A stretch of DNA of 44,525 bases from Volvariella volvacea V23. Taxonomy: Eukaryota > Basidiomycota > Agaricomycetes > Agaricales > Pluteaceae. A program made the translations under genes and the position numbers. Below, piece by piece: positions 12,121 to 22,931 of the stretch; the first letter of the stretch is position 1, and each line of letters starts with the position of its first letter. Where the stretch lies: the NCBI GenBank assembly GCA_000349905.1, contig KB722757.1:456910-501434 (forward strand), written 5' to 3'. The notes under the pieces were generated by a model. That model did no database searches and was not told the DNA's origin. It saw nothing but the letters and a program-made list of their open reading frames with translations.

Positions 12121-13737
12121 TCATCCCTCAGCCGTCGCGGAAAAATTGGGTCGCGTAGCAAGGAACTCCTGAAGCGCAATGATCTCTTCCCTCATCAAAT
12201 AGACACGGTCTGTCGAGTTGAAATATTTCGAGGTTTGTAGTTTAGGGAAGTAAACGGTGGAAGGCTTTTGCACGAGCTACAGAGCTGACTTTGATAAACT
12301 TCGTGCAGCAAGAGGAAGCGGCGGGTGTTGTCATCAACGCAGTTACGTTGCCGGAGCGGTAAGGTCTTCATCATGGCGTGAAGGATGGAGAAGTCATGAG
12401 ATCCTTCTATAATGTATATGGTGTGGAGTAAGGGCAATGTTGAAAACCTGGAGAGCAGGGGCTTAAGGGGGTGGAAGTCCTTGCCGTAGAGGATGAGACC
12501 ACGGAGACTATCAAGGGATAGGGATTGGAAGAACTGGAGCAAACTATTTTCCATAGATTCAATTGACCCGACGAATTGTTCGGGGATTTGAACGCCAATG
12601 GAGTATTGTGCAGTATTTTGAGATGCTGTTATCTTGGAGTCCAGCAATATAAGAAAGTGCTGAAGCCTGTACTGCGTCGTAAAACTGTGACTGAGGTCCA
12701 ATCTGAGGAATTTGAATTGGGGTAGTGGATTGCGGAAATAGTTCTCTGAGAGGTATTTAAAGAATTCAGTTACTCCTGCGTTCTTTCTGTCTACTACGCC
12801 CACATGGAACTCGAGGACTTCCTCCACTTTATCCTCAATAAGAAGTACCTGTAACCGAGGAAAGGTAATGGGAGGAGGCCTATCCTCCAAAGCGTTGTCG
12901 AGGCCAAGATGGCCAAGAGTGGAGCACAAGCGAAGTTCTTGCAAGTTCTTCATCGACGAAAGAACGGCTAAGAATTCATCCCATCCTGTACCGGACAGTG
13001 GTTGACGCAGTTTAAGGAATGTGAGCGTATCGCAAAGAAGCTTGATATCCTAGGCGTGGCTCTTGAGCGCTTGAACAATAGGGACTTGAGTCTGGGCAAA
13101 CTTGAAATACTCGCAACAAGGTTGATCAACCCCTTGCACATGCCGCAGACCTCTACATCACCATAAGCATCGTCCCAAATTGAAAGTTCCTCCAAGCTCT
13201 TTAATAATGACCCCATACGTTCGGAGATGGGGAAATTGGGGTCGTCCGGGTCAAGTTTCCTGTGATTCCGGACGCGCAGACATCGTATGGGACGCTTAAA
13301 GCCATCTACGCACAAGGAGCGTGATAAATCGTCCTCAATATCCCCGGGCGAGTAAAAGTTGAAGTTAAGCATGGATAGTGGCATGGATCGTGATCTTCGA
13401 AGGAATTTATCAAGCCATTCAGGTTTGATGATCGGAATATGTATAGTGGTCCATAGAGCCGGATATTCGAGAGCAATCTCCCCCCAGTGATGGCAAACGT
13501 GGGTGATAACCATCCAGCCGTACATCTTGAGAAATGGAACTGCGGTTCTCTTGGACGCGATTATTCCCGTTTCTTCATATTCGAGTTTATAGATGAACAT
13601 GATTTTGAGGAGAATTTCAGCAGGAAGTCCAGAGATGGGTGCGCGAGCGTTGCGAAGCGTTTTGAGGTGGCGTAACCATTCGTCGATCTAGGGGACAGCT
13701 AGGTTGTTCCCGCTTCCAACGATGAGAGGCAGCGACA
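12121..13737 (-). pseudogene. F-box-like/LRR-like protein, copy 3; nonsense and frameshift lesions
   Basis: The likely start is the ATG at 13735-13737 (MSLPLIVGSGN). After about 16 codons there is an in-frame TAG (near 13688) directly before IDEWLRHLKTLRN, the position of IDEWIYHLKILRN in copy 1. The F-box-like block (PISGLPAEILLKIMFIYK) and VITHVCHHW...CPALWTTI-type core follow in that same frame. A frame change near 13045 leads to KLLCDTLTFLKLRQ...GTGWDEF, the analogue of the copy 1 junction. Another near 12256 leads to YFPKLQTSKYFNSTD, ending at TGA 12121-12123. The TAG could also be read as part of a splice acceptor (ccctag), so the N-terminal lesion is less certain than the two frameshifts. 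Confidence 0.7.
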
Positions 13738-14090
13738 TGGTCAACGTCTGGGGAGAAAAAAATCCCTCGATGATAAATTTTGGTATTTTTTGTCCCCTTG
13801 GTATGCATCCGAATTCCGCACAATGCGATGTCCCAACGCGCGCTAAAAACGGGCGCATATGCTGCACGTTCTGCCGCACGGAACAACTAGCTAATGCGGG
13901 AAGTAACTGCGTGTACTACTAATGCATTAATCCTTTTCCAGTCATCAGGAACATCGTATCGTATACAGAGTATAGCTGGATATACACCATCGCCTGGATT
14001 TTAGTGATGCCTGCAAAGCCCCGAATCCTCTCTGTATCTATACTTTATAAGCCCACAGTCACAAATCTTTAAATAAATCCCCCACCGCAC
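13738..14090. other. Spacer between F-box copy 3 and the PLP enzyme gene
   Basis: About 350 bp holding the 5' flank of copy 3 and the 3' flank of the PLP gene. Nothing else is recognised. Confidence 0.5.
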
Positions 14091-15200
14091 TCAGGCCTTG
14101 GGAAACAACTCCCCAATCCTTTCAAGCGTAATATTCCCCCCACTGATGATGATCCCAACCCGAATCGGGCCATTCACCTTCCCCATAAACTCCTTAGCCA
14201 ATCTCTCCCTAAACTCGACGTTATACAACAAGGCGGCAAGGGGAACTGCCGAGCTTGGCTCGACCACCACCTTCAACCGTTCCATAACCAGCTGAAGGGC
14301 TTTCTTAATCTCTTCCTCTCCGACAGAATAAACACCCTTGACGTATTTCGGATCGCTGATAACCTTCCAGTTATTCACCCCAACTGGCGTTCGTAAACCA
14401 TCGGCAATAGTCAGAGTGGATACGGCTTCAATGCGCTTTCCAGCTTTTAATCCACGTGCGCAGTCATCTGCGCCTTGGAATGAAGGTTCGGAGCCATAGA
14501 CCTGCACGCCATGCTTGCTGGCTGCCAGTGCGGTACCTGAAAGCAAACCACCCCCGCCGCAAGGAGTGATGATGACGTGAAATGGTGGCGAAGAGGGATC
14601 AACATTGGTGACACCGGATATATCCTGAATCATCTCTAAAGCAGCCGTTCCTTGCCCGACGATGATATCAGGGTGATCGTAAGGAGGGACAAACACCGCG
14701 TTGGTTCGAGCTTGCACTTCTGCGAGCACAGCGGCACGTTCAGCATGTGTGCTTCCAGAGAAAGTAATCTGGCCACCGTAGCCTCGAACCGAGTTGATCT
14801 TGCCTTGTGTGGATATGGAAGGCATAATGATGTGTGCAGGGATGGGGTAGGGTATAGGTCCGGGGGCATCTGGATTCGTAGTTCCTAGATTTCGTGCGGC
14901 GAGAGTTAATGCCGCGGCATGGTTTCCAGATGAATGTGTTGTTACGCCATTTCCGGAGGATAGACTAGATTGGGGAAGCCGGAGCAGCGCATGTGTGGCT
15001 CCGCGTATTTTGAAGGAACCAGTTTTTTGGAGGCATTCAGGTTTGAAGTAGATCTCGACGGGCAGCGGTGGTGAAGCTTCAGATACGAGCTTTGAAAGAG
15101 AGCTAGATGACAGCAACGGTGTGCGATGGATATAGGGCGAGATTAGAGAGTGAGAAGCGACGACAGAGTCGTATGTCAAAGGTTGAGCGGTTGCAGACAT
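14091..15200 (-). CDS. PLP-dependent serine racemase / threonine (or hydroxyaspartate) dehydratase family protein
   Basis: An intact single-exon frame of 369 codons of fold-type II PLP enzyme. The Schiff-base lysine is K64 in GSFKIRGA. The phosphate/Asn motif SSGNH (90-94) contains the serine (S91) that corresponds to the racemase acid/base Ser. The glycine loop CGGGG (214-218) binds PLP phosphate, and SGGN (353-356) holds the ring-nitrogen Ser. A likely divalent metal site is E238, A244 and D246, as in eukaryotic serine racemases, with two extra residues between E and A. The length is close to the usual 320-350. Expected reactions are L-Ser to D-Ser and/or deamination of Ser, Thr or 3-hydroxyaspartate in the cytosol; yeast SRY1 is the hydroxyaspartate dehydratase version. 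Sequence cannot choose between these. There is no ACT domain, so it is not the isoleucine-pathway threonine deaminase. The lack of introns stands out among its neighbours. Confidence 0.93.
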   Translation of the reverse strand: MSATAQPLTYDSVVASHSLISPYIHRTPLLSSSSLSKLVSEASPPLPVEIYFKPECLQKTGSFKIRGATHALLRLPQSSLSSGNGVTTHSSGNHAAALTLAARNLGTTNPDAPGPIPYPIPAHIIMPSISTQGKINSVRGYGGQITFSGSTHAERAAVLAEVQARTNAVFVPPYDHPDIIVGQGTAALEMIQDISGVTNVDPSSPPFHVIITPCGGGGLLSGTALAASKHGVQVYGSEPSFQGADDCARGLKAGKRIEAVSTLTIADGLRTPVGVNNWKVISDPKYVKGVYSVGEEEIKKALQLVMERLKVVVEPSSAVPLAALLYNVEFRERLAKEFMGKVNGPIRVGIIISGGNITLERIGELFPKA

Positions 15201-15679
15201 CGTGGATCAAGATAGAGTCACTTCGTTGATGTGGTCGATATCGCAATTCCAGGAACCATACCATGTGGGTATATGAGTCATTCATCAGAAAATGAAGACG
15301 AGTACAATGGTTATTCGAGTTGGTGCGTGTCACTGAAGTGATTTGGGCACGACAACCTGGGCAGCGTTCGATGCGATATTGAGAGTGGACATCGAATTGT
15401 GATATGAAAGTGTGAATCACAGGGATTGTCACAAAGTCAGGGCTTAGTCAGGGCTCCAACAGCCCTGACCTGCCCCTTTGTGCGTGTAATTCGAGACCGC
15501 ATAGTGCTGGACATTGGTGGTGGAGGTTACCCTCTGTTTTCTACTTGTCGAGCAAGACCTGGTATTTACAGACCCTGCAAGCGTGAGTTTCGCCGAGTCA
15601 GTCATGTCATGTCCAGTGCTTCGCATACCGCCGATCCCGATGCGACCAGGAGCGACTCGTCCTTTACTCTCCGCCGAGT
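15201..15679. promoter_or_regulatory. Divergent intergenic region between the PLP gene and the Fic pseudogene
   Basis: About 480 bp lying between a minus-strand and a plus-strand gene start, so it should contain both promoters. In-frame sequence upstream of 15680 (DQERLVLYSPPS) suggests the Fic gene may have begun somewhat earlier. No specific site is identified. Confidence 0.4.
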
Positions 15680-17402
15680 ATGCACGCCTTTCAACCAGAA
15701 TGGATACCAAACGGACCTTTCGTGAGTCTTCATACTCATATCAATTTTACTGTCTTGAGCGGACCCATGTATAGGACGATACGTCCAGTGTCCAGCTCGA
15801 CGATTAACAGACTTGGGACTTTGCTAAAGTCTCAGAAGGCATAAATGCAAAACATTTAGCAGATCAGTGGTCTTTCTCAGTCGAGAGACTAGAGGATGAC
15901 TTCCCGACGTGGCCGTGGGCAAAGTTGCGCCTCGCATATGCCCATTTTGTCTTGGAGGATATTGGATGGTGCTCTAAAAATCTTCGATCAGGCCAGAGAA
16001 CTACTTGCCACGCCAGATCCTATATTTGAGAAGTATCTCGCTTGATTCAGAAAAACAGTCGAGGTCCGTAGAATGTTTTCTTGAGATGCAAATTGTTGCA
16101 ACATTGTGTTATGCAGGAGGATAATCGTACCGCTGGTAGGTTGATCCCGTCGCGTTATACTAAAATACTAAAGTGCATTTAGACCGTGCATGATCTCAAC
16201 CAGAAGACGAAGATGCTACCATCATTCAATTCTGATACCCACCTCGCGACTTTTACGATTTCCAGCACGCATTGCCATCAAGCAACCGTCAAATACCGGA
16301 AGACTGGAATGTACTCCAAAGTCGCTTTGGCGCACATATTGCCCTTCGGCGCTTTGATCGTTTGGTCGCAGTGCAATCAAGTGAGCTAGAAGATGTTTTC
16401 AAACTCGGAGGCGAATCGCTCTTGCACATTGTCAGGGCTGAGTTCTTTGCGAGTGCTATTGTGCAGATACTTAGTGACCCGCCTGGTGGGGTGGATGCTG
16501 TTCTGGAGACGCCCAAGGACTTTGAAAGGGTATTTTAGAGGTTTAACTGCATTGACATTCTAACGATCGACAAAGGGTTCCACTTACGTGAATAAAACGA
16601 TCCTACGTAACACTGCAGTAACACACCAAGTTGTCTGCTTCGTGCATGGTGAACTCATGAAGTCCTCGCGTATAGGATTTGCACACATCGTCCGTCTTCC
16701 GCTCTGTACTCCCAAGCTTCACGGACCAGCTCATTCTATTGGATAGCTTGACGAAGGTCAATACTGTTGGAAGCTGTCGCAGGCGCTTCATCACAGCCGA
16801 CACGAACCCCCCAGATGTCGACTCTGATATTCCGCCCAAATTAGTTCAATTTTCCCGTCATCAGGAGATTGAAGAACACATGAATACATTCCTAGAAATG
16901 ATGAATGTTCGTTGGCGTTAATTAGTTTATAGTACTTGCTAATGGCCCTGCAGAAGAAGCTTCGTGCAAGTCAATTGGATGCTGGGGACCCAATCGCTTT
17001 TGTCCTTGCGGCGTGAATACATCATAACCTAGCTATCATACACCCATTCACGATAGTCAGCTTACTAGGTCGCTCATAACGATGTCTTACGCTACAACTA
17101 TAGGATGGAAACGGGCGCGTTATGCGGCTCCTGTCGTCTTTACTGCTAATCAAGGCTGGATATCCTCTTGCTAACATTCGTTCTACTTCAAAAGAAGCCT
17201 ATCTCAACTCCATTGGAAAGGTCAGTCACTCTCCCATATGGTATTTCCGTCCGTAATCAGAGCTTGTCAGATTACGGGCGAAGATCTTAGTCCATTGGCA
17301 AACATAATTGCGGGTGGGATGCAGGAGTCGGTGGCGTACATCTTAACGTTACCTCCGCCGTCCACAGAGAATATGCAGTGGCAGGCACCTGCCGATAAGT
17401 AG
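15680..17402 (+). pseudogene. Fic-domain (AMP-transferase type) protein gene, degraded
   Basis: Exons that keep one phase are 15680-15721, 15775-16063, 16117-16135, 16183-16529 (or to the stop at 16538), a poorly resolved part to 16906, then 16954-17052, 17104-17220 and 17271-17402. The Fic core is split by an intron: HPFT (17041-17052), then DGNGRVMRLL (from 17104), matching HxFx(D/E)GNGRxxR. Next come AGYPL and a C-terminal LSPLANIIAGGMQES stretch, as in Fic proteins. Further upstream are a TPR-like piece (GALKIFDQAREL) and SSELED, which fits the inhibitory (S/T)xxxE(G/N) helix except for Asp at the end. Lesions: TAA 15805, a frameshift near 15964, TGA 16043, 16191 and 16233, frame trouble around 16530-16740, TGA 17014, and AT instead of GT at the donor 17053. 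Intact Fic enzymes usually AMPylate hydroxyl side chains. This copy is almost certainly dead. Confidence 0.8.
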
Positions 17403-19159
17403 TTTGGGCATACCTGTATCGCAGATAACGCAGTATTGGTAATGAAATCAGCAGATACCCGTCATAAAGAAGCACTACCTGAAGGCGTGGCTTTCTGTGA
17501 AGCATTCTCTTTTCATGAGCAACCTTATCGGCTCCATGTCGAGCGCATTTTTCAATACACATGTCCCTAAAATTCCCATCAGCTGCTGTGGGATCGTGCG
17601 CTGAAACGAAAATTGAACTATGAATGCGCTGTCCGTAATCATCGGTACAATTAATCGATGGAGAATCTTGCCTTACTTGAAATAAAATTTATGTAGGCAT
17701 AACGCAGCTTAATGGGAAAAGAACAGAAGCTGTCGCTCGGCCTTGGCAGGTTCTGCAGCGACTGCTGTAACATGTGTTTAGGAAGGGCGCGGGAAGGGCT
17801 GCGGTAGCCCATTGACCGCGGGCTGAAGGGATGAAGGGATTCGAGAACAGAACGCGAGGCCGAGACTGAAAATGGGTAATGTAGTGGAAGACTTGCTGGG
17901 GTAAGTATGATTCCACCGGAGAACCCAGAGAAGTGGGTGCAAGGATACAGTGACTTGAATCAAATATCCAGGAATGGAAATAAGTGCTACCTTCCGTGGA
18001 GGGCGCTGATGGATTGGGATCGCAGACAGACAACAGCATGAGATGAGATGCTCTTCTATTCAGGGGCATGCACTAAGAACGCGCGGGAAACAACACGCTA
18101 GAGTAACAGTCTTCGCCGCAGGAGTTGCAATGCTCTCTGGAACAACCTCGTATTTCAACTCCTTGGGTCAAAAGGAAGCAAAGAGTGCTCACTCGGGTTC
18201 ACAAACAGTCAATAGCAATTGCCCATCCATACGGAATTGCTTGCATTTGGTCATTTTATGAATTCGAGGAGAAGAGAAGTCCTACACCTCGGTCGCTGCA
18301 TAGGGTAATGCCGACTATGAAGCGTAATTATGCGTGCCGGTTCTTGCAAGCAGTCCTTCCGCCTGTGCTGTGATGAGTTACGTACACCTTATCTGGAATG
18401 CGTTTCATCTGGTGATAAGTAAGGACACGAGATTGGGTGCATGGAAACCAACAACACTACGTGCACATGGTAGGATGTCCTCAAATTGAGATAGGTGCGG
18501 AGATAATATAACGGCCGGATTCTTGCGGTTTTGTGCATCTGTACGATAAGACCAGAATACTGGGCCTCGTAGGGACCAGAGGTGTTCTCCGAGGAGACCA
18601 CAACATGATTCAAACCTGGGAACCCATGTAAATTGTGCCCTTGCTGCATATGACTTCATTTCGGTGCGAGTCAGGAGACCCTTTCAACCAGTTGTATCGC
18701 GTCGCGAAGGAGTGCTGCATTCCTCAAGTCAAGAGGTGTTGTAAAAGTTCCGCTGTATGACGCATCTGCCCTAGCCCCGTTTCAAGAAGGTCTGGGGCAT
18801 AACACTCGTTTCCTAGATCGACAGTCAGTGTCACCTGGAAGCGAATAAGCAGACCTAGGTGTCAGGTGAGGAGAGCCCTCAGCTCCCAATACAAACTTTA
18901 ATTGAACTTCATGCAAACCTCACCACTCAATTTCGTCGTCATTCTCCAGGGCTATGCATCGATTGAGTTAGACACCAGAACCAGAATTGAGTCCTCTTAT
19001 TTGAAATAGAGCCTCAAGCCTTGTACAACAAGCTTGAATGTTCGCAGTGATTTATGCAATTTGCCAGCGTCGCGGCGTCGGCGACAGGGGCGAAGCTAGC
19101 TCGAGTGCGTCCCTATCGTGACATGGTTTGTCGCGTGCGTGACAAATTGTCACGACCAC
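17403..19159. other. 1.76-kb region without a supported gene
   Basis: Short open frames exist on the minus strand (for example 17689-18069 and 18405-18659, the latter ending in an LRR-like APNLVSLLI string). None has a convincing family match or an exon chain. Possibly remnants of old genes; nothing is called. Confidence 0.4.
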
Positions 19160-19602
19160 ATGTCGCTTCTCCATTTCTGTCGTTGTGCTCGTCGGGCTGC
19201 TGGCCTCCAACTTTACGCTGCACGAACCTATGCGACCAGCTCACCATCAACCGTAGGCAAGTCAGAACAAGCTAAAAAGCCGCAGAGCGCAGCAGGTACT
19301 CACTTATCAGGGTTGTTGGTTGGACGGAGCTTAATGCTTTTTTTCATGTTATAGCCTCGTCCGGTACCGCGATACCGCGTTCTTCATGTCCTGCTAACAC
19401 CGTAATAGACGGAGTAAACTATCTCAATGATCAACCTCCAGTGCTGGCGAAGCCCGACGAGGAGTATCCGGAATGGCTTTGGACAATCCTGGAACCTAAA
19501 GTCTGGCCGGACGATGGACCCGGAGGCAAGGCCGAACGCGTAAGACGCAGAGCTGAGAACAGGCAGAGAATAAAAGACAGAAATTTTATGTCCACACAAT
19601 AA
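19160..19602 (+). CDS. mL54: Mitochondrial large-subunit ribosomal protein mL54 (MRPL37/L54 family)
   Basis: Two exons, 19160-19295 and 19355-19602, with a 59-bp GT-AG intron, encode 127 residues. The N-terminus is rich in Arg, Ala and Ser with no acidic residues for about 40 positions (CRCARRAAGLQLYAARTYAT), typical of a mitochondrial targeting peptide with a cleavage site near RTYA. The mature part carries the family signature: a Cys-Pro-Ala-Asn-Thr start, DGVNYLNDQPPVLAKPDEEY, PEWLW, LEPK, DDGPGGKAERVRRR, and the closing ENRQRIKDRNF. The protein sits in the mitoribosome large subunit (mL54; yeast Mrpl37). Length is normal, all motifs are intact and the frame is clean. It is a conserved housekeeping gene and a useful synteny anchor inside an otherwise variable region. 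Confidence 0.92.
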
Positions 19603-20146
19603 GGGCTGGTCGGGCGAAGTGCTATGTTAGACCTGTAGTAAGTTGCCGCCCCATATCACCAACTCTGATATATTGAGATGAGGTTCAGGAACGTTATTAT
19701 TGGCCGGGCTGTGCTAACTTCAATCTATACTTAATATATGCGCTTTTTATCTTGATGCTATGCCTCATAAGCCACGATGCAACTCCCACTCGGATGGGGT
19801 CTGCTGAACTCGGGAAAAAGTTCCTGACAGACTGCACAGCAGGAGTGTCTGCGTCCTTCTAGAGCCGAATTCGCTATACGAGTCATGACTAGGTCCCCAC
19901 CATACGTGGCCAATTTGCGCTGCACGACGTGGCCGTTCGGGTAAGGTGGCGTCCCAGTGAACAAGAGTCCACAATTCCGGTGGCGCACCCAGGAGCTATC
20001 GCAGCCCAATCAACCCCCGAGCACTACGGTTACGTCATGCACATGCGTTCAGCCGGAATTGCTGTTGCTAACGGAACGTGCAGTCCACGCATCATAAAAC
20101 AGGTCAAGCTGGGGTTAGCCGTGAAGATGTGTTCCCCCCCGCATCA
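19603..20146. other. Intergenic region between mL54 and the DUF6534 gene
   Basis: About 540 bp. An 83-codon minus-strand frame (19758-20009) is open but has no recognisable domain, and is not called. The region should include the mL54 3' flank and the promoter of the next gene. Confidence 0.4.
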
Positions 20147-21637
20147 ATGGTCTCTGTCAGTCTGACCATTGGTGCGTTAGAGCTAGGAGTGTTTGTCTCT
20201 ACCTTCCTTTTTGGCGTTGCGACAGTCCAAGTACACATTTACTTTAAACAGTTCCACAAAGATGGTTGGTTAATTAAGAGTTTGGTGGGTGTTGTTCGCT
20301 TCTGTGACCTCATCAATACATGTCTGACACTATTCTCCCCACAACGTAATCTTTATAGGTCGGTACAGTCTGGTAGGAAGCTCGGCTCATGGATGGTTTC
20401 GTCACTAAAACCTTTACAGGTTCCTCGAGCTTGCGCATAACGTTTGCGTTTGTCATGGCCTTTTTACCATGACGCTTTCGCAGTACACAGACCCAAGAAC
20501 TGGGAATGAGCGCAGAATTGAACCAAACTTTGCTGTCGCAGTACTACTCAGTGGTTGTATTGCCGCAATCACACAAGTGGGTTTGAAATCGCTGTGCAAT
20601 GCTGCTCTGAAAATTGACGCTTCTTTGAAGGCATACTTCGCATATCGGCTGCGGGTATTGTCCAACTCCCTTTGGATTCCTATGCTGTTCTGGGTATTTG
20701 CTTTCGTGAGATTCATGGCCTGGGTGTGGGCGGGCGTTATCGGGATCATAGCCTGCGTGGGATTCAGCACGGGGACGCATGATGAACCACAATGGGAATG
20801 GCCGCTGGTCCCCTTGCTGGCCTTCGGCGCTTGTGTGGATTTCATTGTTGCTGCCCTGATCTGCTATCACTTCTACCGAACGCAGCATATAGTTGTACAA
20901 AGGTAAGAACACTCACCACCCCCTTAGCCGGTGGCGTTGATGTCGATCCCCCCAGTACTGCCCGACTGCTGGACAAGCTTATAGTCTGGACAATCCGTAG
21001 GCCCTTGATCTTGAGTTTCGCGGAACAATCATACTGATAAACCCCTTGGCAGAGAATGGGTTGATTACAAGGTAGATCAATCTTGCTTGATAAGGAGCAT
21101 CACTAACCGGCACGCGATCAGTGTTGCAGGCATTGCGACCTGTCTGACTGTAAGCCTCTTGAGCCGCAGTGAGCCTCAGGAAGTAAACATGCTGATCAAT
21201 CCCTTAGTTGCGTCTCGCTAAGGACACTTGTAAGCCAATCTTGAATCCAGAAAGGGTCTCCACTCACTCACTCACCCTTCGCCAGTCATCTGGATCGCGG
21301 TTTTCATGCTCATGACACGTCGTAAGCCCCCTTGAAAATCCTGCCATAATCGTCGTGCTTATGCAAGTTTCAAGTATTTTCAAACTCGTTTCTTGCATCG
21401 TGAGTTACATCCGTCGTCATGTATGAAATCACCTCCGTAATGAATGCGCCCAGCCTCAATGCCCGACTGGATCTGCGGAGACTGGCAACGGGGAATGATG
21501 ACACTGGCGCCCCGCCTTCGGTTATCCAGGTATGCACAGGAGCATTTATACTTCCTCCAAGCGCTTTTTACTCATCGTATTTTGCCGCCTTGCAGTTCTC
21601 GTCGCCAGTAAGCCCGAGTCAAGAATCCCGGGCTTGA
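20147..21637 (+). CDS. DUF6534 seven-helix membrane protein of Agaricomycetes
   Basis: Rebuilt exons are 20147-20284, 20359-20372, 20420-20576, 20631-20902, 20956-20996, 21053-21071, 21122-21149, 21208-21229, 21286-21321, 21375-21399, 21454-21529 and 21596-21637, giving 289 codons in phase. Two introns (20577-20630, 54 bp; 21530-21595, 66 bp) are multiples of three without stops, so reading through them would lengthen the protein. Family hallmarks: LTIGALELGVFVSTFLFGV at the start, VWFLELAHN, a Ser/Thr-Gln-Tyr loop, AYFAYRLRVLS, QWEWPLVPLL, ARLLDKLIVWTIQNGLITS, and the closing FSNSFLASLNARLDLR. About seven hydrophobic segments are visible. These proteins are frequent in mushroom genomes, have a receptor-like topology and no known function. 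Every exon junction fits family expectation, so the gene appears intact. Confidence 0.85.
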
Positions 21638-22931
21638 ATTAACGTGTGCGCTCATGAATATGTAACAACCCACTCTTGCCGTATACCCGCTCCGTTATGG
21701 ACGAACACCTCGTGTGCTTCGGACATGCATGCATTATTTATATACGACGTCCTTCATTATGTACAACATCCTTTGTTCGCGGTTATTTATTGCATTCTTC
21801 AGATACCTCTCGTTGTACTAGCACATGTAGTCTAGATACAGCCGTGTTTTATTGTCAAATGAGATACCCCAGGTTTTGCAGACGGATGAAAGCCTTGAAG
21901 GGTTCTGAATCGGAATCTGTAGGGAGGAGGGTCGTGCAACGAGGATGATCGATTACGTACAAACATGCCCCCTGCAAACCGCACTCATCATCACACTCAG
22001 GACCATGCTGCCCGTCGAACGGCGAAAACGCTGGATTCCGCTCGCAAGCCCACGGCAGCCTCGATGCGTATCTTCTGATGCCTATTCCAGTGCTTGTCAA
22101 CCATTGGTGCGTCCAATTTGGTCAAAACAGGGGAGAAGGGTTGCTGAGAGCCCACGATAAGCCGAAGAGCCACTCCAACGCCAACCCAACGGATGCGGAA
22201 CTATTCACAGTTTGAGATAATACAGTCGTAACCTCAACTATCACAAGACACCCAGAACGGATCGATGGCCTATCTGGTTCACCTAGTTCGCTTGCCTCGT
22301 TGCAAGAACTCCACAAATCCGACACGCATCCTATGGAATTCATCAGGCATCCATATCGTCGACCGTTTGCCTCGATTCTCGATGCGTTTCTCATACATGA
22401 AGACAACGCGTGCCGCTTTCAATACAACAATCAGGTGCACCGTGACAACTGTTTCCATTCCGAGGTGGACGGTTCAGGACAGCGCATATTCAGATTGCCT
22501 ACTAAGCTTTGGCAACGAGTTTCAAGATCTGGAATTCAGTGATGTGCCTGCACGCGTTGGCGTAATAACTTCTTGGTGGAGTAATGCATGTACACGTCGA
22601 AAAGCCACCTTCATTTGCCAACCCTTGTGTTATCACATCTTGTTACTGTTGGGCCTCGTTGAATCACTGCGGCAGAACCCTTCGTCGTCTACGCGTATTA
22701 CGAGGCAGTGCCTGTTGTATCATGAGCTACCATGCGTCTGCGTCTCAAGTCTTCGTTCCATATAAGCCCTGACTACACTCGGATACATTCGCCCATTCAC
22801 CTCAGCTCCAATCTCCTTCAATTAGCTCAAGAACACAGTGCGTTGTACCATTCTCGTAACCAGTCCTGCTGCCCACTGATAAATTTTCTCGTCTCGGGTC
22901 GTAGACTGCCATCTTGCCGACCTAGACCAAC
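21638..22931. other. 1.3-kb region with possible decayed coding sequence
   Basis: Between the DUF6534 gene and the coiled-coil protease-like gene. A plus-strand frame from about 22150 to 22434 reads as plausible protein (KPKSHSNANPTDAELF, then after a TGA, RHPERIDGLSGSPSSLASLQ) and ends at a possible donor. An earlier ATG at 21965 opens 37 codons in another frame. I cannot place either in a family or join them, so no gene is called. Confidence 0.35.

Noticed and set aside
17689..18069. 126-codon minus-strand frame after the Fic pseudogene
   Set aside because: Two overlapping frames look equally plausible, no known motif is present, and no start context stands out.
18405..18659. Minus-strand frame with an LRR-like APNLVSLLI end, considered as another F-box remnant
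   Set aside because: Only a short generic leucine pattern; no F-box block and no collinear match to the arrays.
19758..20009. 83-codon minus-strand frame between mL54 and the DUF6534 gene
   Set aside because: Open but short, without recognisable domain, splice partners or family resemblance.
20078..20146. Longer N-terminus of the DUF6534 protein
   Set aside because: There is no ATG in this stretch; the first in-frame ATG is at 20147, right before the first membrane helix.
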